From a virus, in the IMG/VR virus record IMGVR_UViG_3300010367_000056, positions 64,001 to 125,012 of that record: a stretch of 61,012 bases of DNA; one strand, given 5' to 3'. Position numbers and translations under genes: made by a program. Positions 55,608 to 61,012 of this stretch are shown one piece after another; position 1 is the first letter of the stretch, and the number at the start of each line of letters is the position of its first letter. Below the pieces are notes generated by a model. That model made no database searches. It saw only the letters and a program-made list of their open reading frames with translations, and was not told the origin of the DNA.

Positions 55608-56321
55608 TTATCTTACCTCATACAATTCATTTATATCCAATAGCTTGAAATCAACTCCCATTGCTTTCTCTTTTCTACTACTGTGAAAATGTCCATAGAT
55701 CCATTGGGATGGTTTATATTTTTTTATAATAAGTTCAGCAAAAGCTGTAACATATTTTCTTTCCCTATCCAGATCATCTCTTAAATTAGGATCAAGTTGA
55801 CAATAATTATCAACAATACTAGCTGAGCCTCTTGGATAAGCAAAATGAGGTGCTGTATGAGTTACAATAATATCTAAATTCTGAATATTCCTTTCAATTG
55901 TAGCTAATTTAAAACTATCAAGTTCAAATTCTTCTCCAGCCCACCAAGTGGGTGGATGTTCATCTCTCCTGACAATTCTATCAATACTAATAGCTCCTCC
56001 TACAAATAGCATTTTCTTATCTTCAATTAATCTACATTGATAATCATCAACTAGATGAATATTTTGGAATTTTGGTAACCATAAACCTAAATCTTTCTTC
56101 CAAAATATAGGATTATCATGATTACCTCTAATAGCATATAAGGTATTACCAGTTTCTCCAAGAATTTCATCAAGTTTTAGTAAATTACTAATATCTCTCT
56201 GAACTTCTTGAAAACCAAGTCCTAAATCCCCTACTTGTATGAGATTTTGATTTTCTAGCTTATGCTTATCAATAATCTCAAATATTGGTCTTACACCATG
56301 AGTATCACCTATAAAATACAT
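55608..56321 (-). CDS. Calcineurin-like metallophosphoesterase A
   Basis: 237 residues. The motifs are in order: GDTHG (5-9), GDLGLG (about 32-37), RGNHDNP (about 67-73), VTHTAPHF (about 153-160) and YGHFHSS (about 213-219). This is a complete two-metal phosphoesterase. The substrate could be cyclic or capped nucleotides, DNA ends or phosphoproteins; sequence alone does not decide. It overlaps the next upstream gene by one base. It is one of three complete phosphoesterases on this strand. Confidence 0.88.
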   Translation of the reverse strand: MYFIGDTHGVRPIFEIIDKHKLENQNLIQVGDLGLGFQEVQRDISNLLKLDEILGETGNTLYAIRGNHDNPIFWKKDLGLWLPKFQNIHLVDDYQCRLIEDKKMLFVGGAISIDRIVRRDEHPPTWWAGEEFELDSFKLATIERNIQNLDIIVTHTAPHFAYPRGSASIVDNYCQLDPNLRDDLDRERKYVTAFAELIIKKYKPSQWIYGHFHSSRKEKAMGVDFKLLDINELYEVR

Positions 56322-56611
56322 TATTTATAAATTGTTATAGTTTTTCTACTCTTTTTTACTTCATTCCATTCTTGTTTGGCATTATATTCAGCTTGTGCAT
56401 ACCACTGACTTTTACCAAGCTCAGCTCTATAATATTTTTTAGTTGTTAAATCTTGAATAACAACTTCATAAGTTACTGAACTTTTTTCTATATCAGTTTC
56501 TATTACTTCTTTATGAACAACATCAAAAAGCTGATTATCGTCATCCCAAATACCATCTTCAAGAAGAATATCTTCTACTTCTCTTACTGTAAACTTTCTT
56601 TTTAATTTCAT
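56321..56611 (-). CDS. Hypothetical protein (96 aa)
   Basis: The protein has a lysine-rich N-terminus, an acidic segment (EDGIWDDDNQLFD) and a C-terminal beta-helix part (KYYRAELGKSQWYAQAEYNAKQEW). Small phage proteins with a Y-Y-R-A-E-L-G-K-S-Q motif exist, but I know of no function. It overlaps the genes on both sides by a few bases, as expected for a tightly packed early operon. Confidence 0.6.
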   Translation of the reverse strand: MKLKRKFTVREVEDILLEDGIWDDDNQLFDVVHKEVIETDIEKSSVTYEVVIQDLTTKKYYRAELGKSQWYAQAEYNAKQEWNEVKKSRKTITIYK

Positions 56612-56895
56612 GGATTTAGATGAGTTTGTGCATAAATCTGCTGTAACTGAGCAGCAGTATAATTAATATTTTGAGAAAAGCCAATAAAAGTAGCTCCCCT
56701 TTGATAACCACCAAGAGATATTTCATTACAAGGATTTCCAGTTTCAAATTTTTGTTTCTTTACACCAGTAATCTTCATTTTATCAAATCCTAAAGCTTCT
56801 CTTGCTAGTTTTTGAGCTACTTTATTAGCATCTCTTCTCTGCTGTTGCTCCTCAGTTAATCTTTTAACTTTAGATTTCTTTAACTTCTTTTTCAT
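56608..56895 (-). CDS. Hypothetical basic protein (95 aa)
   Basis: The ATG at 56895 (MKKKLKKSKVKRL) is preferred because it lies one base after the stop of the upstream 43-residue gene. An ATG 21 bases further upstream would add a hydrophobic MTFQFFS leader and overlap that gene. The basic helical N-terminal half is followed by PCNEISLGGYQRGATFIGF and a helical tail. The function is unknown; nucleic-acid binding would suit the charge. Confidence 0.6.
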   Translation of the reverse strand: MKKKLKKSKVKRLTEEQQQRRDANKVAQKLAREALGFDKMKITGVKKQKFETGNPCNEISLGGYQRGATFIGFSQNINYTAAQLQQIYAQTHLNP

Positions 56896-56896
56896 A

Positions 56897-57028
56897 CTAA
56901 AAAACTGAAAGGTCATAGTTACCTTTCATTTTCTTATGAGAGATTCTTCTAGCTTTTGGAAAACTTGATTTCTCTTTTGGCTTAGTTTTCCTTTCTTCTT
57001 TTCTTATTGCTTTTCTTAACTTTCTCAT
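56897..57028 (-). CDS. Very basic 43-residue protein
   Basis: The ATG is at 57028 and the TAG stop at 56897-56899. About 18 of 43 residues are K or R (RKLRKAIRKEERKTK). It fills the gap between two genes exactly, five bases after one stop and one base before the next start, which supports it being a real gene. It could be a small nucleic-acid-binding protein. Its TAG stop shows that TAG is not reassigned to glutamine in this phage. Confidence 0.6.
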   Translation of the reverse strand: MRKLRKAIRKEERKTKPKEKSSFPKARRISHKKMKGNYDLSVF

Positions 57029-57033
57029 AACAA

Positions 57034-57702
57034 TTATTTAAAATATGATTGCCAGTATTCTTCTGTATCAATGTCCATGATAGTTAAAGGGCCTCCTTTA
57101 CCAGATCCTGTGTCTACATTTATAATTCTTCCTGCTTTTATTGGAGTTAATTCATCCCAATAAATAGTAGGAGTATGACCTATAAAAATCTTCTTAAAAT
57201 CATATAAAGAATTAGTATCCTTACTTCTGTCTTTCATAGCTTCTTGGATCATTTCTCTGTCCCAAGCAAACTCTTCATCAGAAATATCATCTAATTTTTC
57301 CATTAAAGGTAAACCTCCATGAGTAAAAATAATATTATCACTAGAGAGATGATATGGAACCATTCTATTGAATATATTACTCTTATAGGATTCTTTCTCC
57401 TCGGAATTAAGACTATTCCATCTCCCAATAGTAGTATGTGTGCCATTAGATGTATAACCGCCAAGAAAATTTTTATTACTCCTATAATATTCCATGAAAT
57501 TTGCATCATGATTTCCTTTTATAAGAATTAAGTTTTTGATTTTCAATAACTCATCCATACATTTAAATGGATCTACACCTCTATCACAGATATCTCCAAT
57601 CTGAATAAGAAGATCATTTTCATAGTCAAATTTGGATTTTTTGAGAACATCCATGAGGTAGTCATACTCCCCATGAATGTCTCCCATTACTAATCTTCTC
57701 AT
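57034..57702 (-). CDS. Ser/Thr-phosphatase-type metallophosphoesterase B
   Basis: 222 residues. The motifs are GDIHGEYD (8-15), GDICDRG (about 36-42), KGNHDANF (about 59-66), FTHGG (about 124-128) and IGHTP (about 171-175). This set, with the D-R-G after the second motif, is that of the phage lambda protein phosphatase / diadenosine tetraphosphatase group. It may dephosphorylate proteins or alarmone-like dinucleotides. It shares four bases (ATGA) with the upstream gene. Confidence 0.9.
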   Translation of the reverse strand: MRRLVMGDIHGEYDYLMDVLKKSKFDYENDLLIQIGDICDRGVDPFKCMDELLKIKNLILIKGNHDANFMEYYRSNKNFLGGYTSNGTHTTIGRWNSLNSEEKESYKSNIFNRMVPYHLSSDNIIFTHGGLPLMEKLDDISDEEFAWDREMIQEAMKDRSKDTNSLYDFKKIFIGHTPTIYWDELTPIKAGRIINVDTGSGKGGPLTIMDIDTEEYWQSYFK

Positions 57703-58028
57703 ACTAATAATTTATTTATAAATGCCATTTTAGCATCTACAGCTTCTTGAAGAGTGTCATATTGTCCATAGTGAACAGTCTTTTTGCCAAAAGGTAGTGC
57801 AAATTTGAATTTTCTATCTCTTGTATTTATAGAAATACATTTAGGTAATAACCAAGAGTTCTTAGAATAAAAATCAAAGCAATAATCATTCAAAATCTTT
57901 CTGGCTTTTTCTTCATCTTTATCATTACCTAAAAGTATTCTAGTTTGATTTATAGGATTCCAAAATTGAGCTTGAAATGTTAATCCAGTGTTACATACAC
58001 TACCATAACTTGCATTTCTCGTATTCAT
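57699..58028 (-). CDS. AP2-like DNA-binding domain protein (109 aa)
   Basis: The C-terminal 45 residues (RDRKFKFALPFGKKTVHYG followed by QYDTLQEAVDAKMAFINK) match the three-strand plus helix pattern of AP2 or integrase N-terminal domains. The first 60 residues are unlike known families. AP2 domains in phages usually accompany HNH nucleases, but none is fused here. It could be a regulator or a remnant of a homing enzyme. It overlaps the phosphoesterase gene by ATGA. Confidence 0.6.
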   Translation of the reverse strand: MNTRNASYGSVCNTGLTFQAQFWNPINQTRILLGNDKDEEKARKILNDYCFDFYSKNSWLLPKCISINTRDRKFKFALPFGKKTVHYGQYDTLQEAVDAKMAFINKLLV

Positions 58029-58029
58029 T

Positions 58030-58365
58030 CTAAAACTTCATTTTAAAAGTTCTTCTTTGATTTATTGGAATTCCAGCTTTAATTTGTTTAACAATTTCTT
58101 GATGACCTTTTACAGCTTTATCCCAACTATCATATCTCCACTGAAATTCACTAAAATCTGGATTAGATCCAAATGTCATAGTTTCAAATAAAACTGGTTT
58201 ATCAGTAACTCCAAAACTATGATCTAATCCTAAAAATACAGTAGAAACTGTTGTGTCCTTAACTTCATCAATACCTACTCTTTTAATAGTTTGCATTTCT
58301 GTGGCCCATTGATTAAAGTCTTCTATTTTCACAGGATTGTGATCTTTATCAAGTATATAATACAT
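58030..58365 (-). CDS. Conserved phage protein with STVFLGLDH motif (111 aa)
   Basis: It begins MYYILDKDHNP and contains VSTVFLGLDHSFG, then LFETMTFG, then a RYDSWDKAVKGH segment. I recognise this pattern from many unrelated phages, where it is a small uncharacterised family with a conserved start and STVFLGLDH core. No function is known to me. It overlaps the first MFKI paralogue by 17 bases. Confidence 0.75.
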   Translation of the reverse strand: MYYILDKDHNPVKIEDFNQWATEMQTIKRVGIDEVKDTTVSTVFLGLDHSFGVTDKPVLFETMTFGSNPDFSEFQWRYDSWDKAVKGHQEIVKQIKAGIPINQRRTFKMKF

Positions 58366-58594
58366 TATATGTATTTTTCATTAAATTCCAAAAACCTGTG
58401 ACTTGATCATTACTATACATCCACTTATAAAGTGATACATGTCCAGTAATATAAGTACAATAACATATAATTGAACCTTCATTTATTAAATATGTAACTT
58501 TATAGTTTTTTCTATCCTCTAAATGAATTTCTGGAATATGATATGTATTAAGAATATCAAGTCCATTTCCATGTTTTTTCTTAATCTTAAACAT
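58349..58594 (-). CDS. MFKI-family tandem paralogue 1 (81 aa)
   Basis: 81 residues. It starts MFKIKKKHG, then has a short loop with IPEIHLEDRKNYKV, then alternating aromatic strands (CYCTYITGHVSLYKW) and ends with a helical FWNLMKN. The layout MFKI, P-E-hydrophobic, N-Y-K-V, Y-aromatic strand and F/W-W/F-L end is repeated in the next two genes. It is probably one of three tandem duplicates, 3 bases from the next. The function is unknown. Confidence 0.6.
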   Translation of the reverse strand: MFKIKKKHGNGLDILNTYHIPEIHLEDRKNYKVTYLINEGSIICYCTYITGHVSLYKWMYSNDQVTGFWNLMKNTYNVLYT

Positions 58595-58597
58595 CTT

Positions 58598-58840
58598 TTA
58601 AAGATTAGTAGTATTAAGAAATTTCCAGTATTCTCCAGTATATTTATAATGCTGAATTTGAGTATATCTATTCTTATCATTATTAAAAATCCAATATTCA
58701 GCAGTTATATCACCATTATTCCATTTTCTATATTGAACTTTATAATTTGTTCCTGAAGAAAAAATATTAGGTTTGAGTTCTGGTACATCATCTGGAAGAA
58801 ATACTGATTTTACTGATTTCTTTTTATGGATTTTAAACAT
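58598..58840 (-). CDS. MFKI-family tandem paralogue 2 (80 aa)
   Basis: It starts MFKIHKKKS, then VPELKPNIFSSGTNYKV and an aromatic strand (ITAEYWIFNND), and ends YTGEYWKFLNTTNL. The N-Y-K-V, tryptophan strand and Y-W-K-F-L end correspond to the neighbours at 58349 and 58842. No membrane segment or catalytic motif is seen. One base separates it from the next gene. Tandem duplication with strong divergence is likely. Confidence 0.6.
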   Translation of the reverse strand: MFKIHKKKSVKSVFLPDDVPELKPNIFSSGTNYKVQYRKWNNGDITAEYWIFNNDKNRYTQIQHYKYTGEYWKFLNTTNL

Positions 58841-58841
58841 A

Positions 58842-59099
58842 CTAAGTAGTTAAAATTCTTTTACTTGCTATATAAGTATCCCAACTAATTTTTTTATCAA
58901 AAATCCAATCTTTATTTGATAAAGAATAGTGATAGGTATCCACTTCAGGTTTAAGTTGCCCCTTATTATAGACAAACATTGTAAATTCTGTGACTTTATC
59001 TATAACTTTATCTTTATTTTGCCAACCTATGAGAGGTAAACCACCTTCATATATTATTGTATCATTAAGTTGAACTTTTTTTATTGATATCTTGAACAT
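58842..59099 (-). CDS. MFKI-family tandem paralogue 3 (85 aa)
   Basis: It starts MFKISIKKVQL, with GGLPLIGW and TEFTMFVYNKG, then a Y-H-Y-S-L-S-N-K-D-W-I-F strand, and ends with a short helix. It aligns loosely with the two downstream neighbours in strand order and aromatic spacing. As the most upstream member it may be the ancestral copy, but that cannot be judged here. The function is unknown. Confidence 0.6.
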   Translation of the reverse strand: MFKISIKKVQLNDTIIYEGGLPLIGWQNKDKVIDKVTEFTMFVYNKGQLKPEVDTYHYSLSNKDWIFDKKISWDTYIASKRILTT

Positions 59100-59100
59100 A

Positions 59101-59415
59101 TTAAACTTTTAGCTGTTTTGCTTCTTCTGGTGTATAGAAGATTATAATATCTTCATATGATAACTCCTGTAAACTAAATATAGGAGTTTCTCTATAATTG
59201 TCTTTATTATTATACAAAAGAGGAACAGCTTTTTCACCAGTAACATAGTACGGTGTATAAATGTGTTTTCCAGGATAATGAAAGTTGGTATAAACTACTT
59301 TTCCTTCATTATCTTTAAATTTAAAGCTATTACTAGTCATAAAATTCTTATAACTAGTAATTTCATCTTTATTTTTAGGAACAACATTTATCTGAAAATT
59401 TGGTGTTGTTGACAT
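59101..59415 (-). CDS. Hypothetical protein (104 aa)
   Basis: It has a lysine/asparagine-rich N-terminus (NFQINVVPKNKDEITSY), an aromatic middle (FHYPGKHIYTPYYVTG) and an end in YTPEEAKQLKV. Unlike its neighbours it does not start with MFKI. It overlaps the downstream end of the phosphoesterase C gene by one base. No motif was recognised. Confidence 0.55.
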   Translation of the reverse strand: MSTTPNFQINVVPKNKDEITSYKNFMTSNSFKFKDNEGKVVYTNFHYPGKHIYTPYYVTGEKAVPLLYNNKDNYRETPIFSLQELSYEDIIIFYTPEEAKQLKV

Positions 59416-60050
59416 TATTTGGGTCTTTTACCAGTGTTTGTACTAGGATCATGATGATCAGATAATTGTATTTCTCTCTTACTCATTGTCTTAGATATAT
59501 AATCAAGAGAAAATGGTACAGGAAATCCAAACTCTCTAATAGCTACATCTACTCCTACATCCATAGATTTACCAAATGGTGGTAATGATCCATGAGAATG
59601 TCCATATAAATGTATCCATCCTTTATGACTTCCGTGCCATACTCTCATACCATAATGACTAAGAACTATGACTCCAGCAGAAGTTTTTACTTCTTTATAG
59701 TGAGATACAGTAGTAAATAAATCTTCAGTACATCTAAAAGCTCCATTACAGTCAATATCTTTATTCTCTTCTATATGGTGATCATGATTACCTAGAATTA
59801 GATGAATATTTTGACAATGAATTTGACTTCTAAATTTCCAAATGTTCTCTATACCACCAAAACTCCAATCACCAAGATGATAAAGAGTATCATCAGCTTG
59901 TACAACTGTATTGATACTCTTAACCAAATCTTGGTTCATTTCATCCAAAGACCCATATGGTCGCCAACCTGATTTCCATTGACTACCCTTTTCACAAGCT
60001 ATATTCTTGTGACCAAAATGTGTGTCTGAGGTGAAATAAATATTACTCAT
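59415..60050 (-). CDS. Metallophosphoesterase C
   Basis: 211 residues. The motifs are SDTHFGHKN (8-16), LGDWSFGG (about 59-66), LGNHDHH (about 85-91), LSHYGMR (about 131-137) and YGHSHGSLPP (about 149-158). The F-G-H after the first motif and the second H in GNHDHH are those of the phosphoesterase group common in phages (YfcE/MJ0936-like, small alpha-beta). It may act on nucleotides. It overlaps the upstream gene by 8 bases. Confidence 0.88.
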   Translation of the reverse strand: MSNIYFTSDTHFGHKNIACEKGSQWKSGWRPYGSLDEMNQDLVKSINTVVQADDTLYHLGDWSFGGIENIWKFRSQIHCQNIHLILGNHDHHIEENKDIDCNGAFRCTEDLFTTVSHYKEVKTSAGVIVLSHYGMRVWHGSHKGWIHLYGHSHGSLPPFGKSMDVGVDVAIREFGFPVPFSLDYISKTMSKREIQLSDHHDPSTNTGKRPK

Positions 60051-60315
60051 CGCCTGCTTCTTCTTTTAATTCTTCAATAAAATCTTGAAGATCTTGAGCA
60101 GAAACTTCAGTATCTGAAGCTTGATAGGCATCAAAATCTTCACCACTACCTTTTATTACATACTCAATAAGACCATTTTCCAGATGAGCTTCATAAGCCT
60201 CTTTCAGATTCGATTTTGAAAGTGCTTTACCAGTAGCAGCACTAATAATAGTAGCTCCACATAATGCCATAAATTTGGCTAAATCAGTTCTCTTTAATGT
60301 GATTGTATCACCCAT
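60043..60315 (-). CDS. Hypothetical protein (90 aa)
   Basis: The N-terminal half is hydrophobic and helical (KFMALCGATIISAATGKALS), and the second half is strongly acidic, ending EELKEEAGDE. There may be a short membrane-associated helix near residues 15-30. The acidic tail is typical of small phage inhibitors or adaptors, but nothing specific was recognised. It overlaps phosphoesterase C by 8 bases. Confidence 0.55.
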   Translation of the reverse strand: MGDTITLKRTDLAKFMALCGATIISAATGKALSKSNLKEAYEAHLENGLIEYVIKGSGEDFDAYQASDTEVSAQDLQDFIEELKEEAGDE

Positions 60316-60325
60316 TGTTAAAATT

Positions 60326-60565
60326 TTAATTATTAATACCTTCTGTTTCTTCGTTATAAATTCTTACAAATTCTTGAGCATAAGTTTCTTTCTTAGGATT
60401 TTCTTGTTCTTTTCCTTCAAAAAGATTAATAGCTCTTTGTATTTCTGTCTTGGTTTTAGATAAAATTTTGCCATTAAGATCATAACCCATATTCTGAGCA
60501 AATGCTTTAATAGAAACAGCAATAACTTTGGCTAATTCATCATCTGTTAATAAATGACTACTCAT
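60326..60565 (-). CDS. Hypothetical helical protein (79 aa)
   Basis: The ATG at 60565 (MSSHLLTDDELAKVIAV) is chosen because it overlaps the upstream stop (ATGAGTAG). A start 51 bases further upstream would overlap the preceding gene more and add a hydrophobic leader. The sequence is helical and charged with an acidic-basic alternation. It resembles no family known to me. Confidence 0.6.
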   Translation of the reverse strand: MSSHLLTDDELAKVIAVSIKAFAQNMGYDLNGKILSKTKTEIQRAINLFEGKEQENPKKETYAQEFVRIYNEETEGINN

Positions 60566-60749
60566 TATCAAATTTGTTAAAAAATTCAGGAAATTGATCT
60601 GCTGTACTACCAGCAATTATGACAATTGGTTGATTCTTTAGTTTCAACTCATAATATTTCTTTGTTTCATTCCAGTGAAATATTGAACCTGGAAGAACTT
60701 CCCTTCCACTTTTAAAGTGAACAGGAATTTCAAGTCTTAACTTAGTCAT
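60558..60749 (-). CDS. Hypothetical protein (63 aa)
   Basis: 63 residues, beta-rich (LRLEIPVHFKSGREVLPGSIFHW, YYELKLKNQPIVIIAG) with a short helical end. It terminates in TAG. It overlaps the upstream partial gene by 8 bases and the downstream gene by 8 bases. The function is unknown. Confidence 0.55.
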   Translation of the reverse strand: MTKLRLEIPVHFKSGREVLPGSIFHWNETKKYYELKLKNQPIVIIAGSTADQFPEFFNKFDNE

Positions 60750-61012
60750 TTACACTAGCTTTTTTGACTTTATCTTGAAGATCTTTTGCTCTCTGCTCAG
60801 CTTCTGCAATAATTACAGTATAATCTCTATTGAGATTTTCAATTAACTGTCTGTCTCTCATTTCTTCAATAGTTTTTTCAGTTAATTTCTCTACTGTAAT
60901 AGGAGGAAGAGCTTTACCTGAATTTACTGTAAAGTAAATACAAAGATGATTAGATAGTAATCTAGCTAATTCTTTCTCTGTAAAGGTATAAGTTCTTTCT
61001 GCTTTAAACTTA
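60742..61012 (-). CDS. Partial helical protein at right edge
   Basis: The reading frame enters from the right edge (last whole codon at 61009-61011) and ends with TAA at 60742-60744; 89 residues are visible. They include YTFTEKELARLLSNHLCIYF, LPPITVEKLTEKTIEEM and a long charged helix (IAEAEQRAKDLQDKVKKA) that looks like a coiled coil. The start is outside the window. No motif was recognised. Confidence 0.65.
   Translation of the reverse strand, partial: KFKAERTYTFTEKELARLLSNHLCIYFTVNSGKALPPITVEKLTEKTIEEMRDRQLIENLNRDYTVIIAEAEQRAKDLQDKVKKASVND

Noticed and set aside
60566-60616. Longer start for the gene at 60326-60565
   Set aside because: It would overlap the upstream gene by about 60 bases; the ATG at 60565 sits in the normal stop-start overlap.
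1-61012. Stop-codon reassignment (TAG to Gln) as in some crAss-like phages
   Set aside because: No gene is broken by in-frame TAG, and TAG is used as a normal stop at 56897 and 60558.
1-61012. tRNA genes, CRISPR arrays, insertion sequences, integrase
   Set aside because: Gaps are short and hold only hairpins; no cloverleaf, regular repeats, transposase or tyrosine recombinase core was seen.

Overview
The window looks like about two thirds of the genome of a crAss-like phage (order Crassvirales), a podovirus-like phage of gut Bacteroidota. The evidence is as follows: AT-rich DNA with almost gap-free genes; start codons preceded by A-rich sequence and no Shine-Dalgarno motif; a string of giant virion-type reading frames (1,780, 1,520, 1,054, 2,827, 2,921 and 1,606 codons), one carrying an RNA-polymerase DxDxD motif; and adhesin modules of the kind seen in Bacteroides phages. 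Stop codons TAA, TAG and TGA are all used as stops, so the standard bacterial code applies. No tRNA, CRISPR, insertion sequence or integrase was found. No gene-free stretch exceeds about 130 bases.

Plus strand, 1-49.2 kb (late/virion half). It opens with the tail end of a probable metallophosphoesterase, then small neck or ring proteins (0.5-2.6 kb). A giant tail stabilisation/muzzle-type protein follows, then a protein with three peptidoglycan-hydrolase-like domains, then an internal virion protein. Next come three giant, presumably ejected proteins: one with an SF1 helicase, one with a HExxH zincin plus the putative virion RNA polymerase core, and one with a second HExxH zincin plus a RecB/Cas4-type PD-(D/E)XK nuclease. 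A lysis cassette follows at 38-40.5 kb: four small membrane proteins, a spanin-like protein and a T4-type GH24 lysozyme. The strand ends with a host-recognition cassette at 40.5-49.2 kb: three fibre-like paralogues with a subtilisin-like protease translationally coupled to the first, and Fn3-like or carbohydrate-binding-like adhesins.

Minus strand, 61-49.2 kb (replication and nucleotide half). A compact set of mostly overlapping genes converges on the late genes at a shared bidirectional terminator (49,185-49,226). It encodes a bacterial-type RecA, flavin-dependent thymidylate synthase ThyX, a B12-dependent (class II) ribonucleotide reductase, a possible NTP pyrophosphohydrolase, an HNH nuclease, three different metallophosphoesterases and many small unknown proteins. 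The unknowns include a tandem family of MFKI-starting paralogues and a 58-residue cysteine-rich protein.

The most unusual signals are these. (1) I found no GGWCC anywhere in the window, and every Gly-Pro pair I checked is written GGC-CC or GGG-CC. (2) A subtilase gene lies inside the fibre cluster. (3) Helicase, nuclease, polymerase and duplicated protease domains are spread over three adjacent giant virion-type proteins. (4) A short K-Y-x-x-G-G motif recurs at the domain borders of the peptidoglycan-hydrolase protein.
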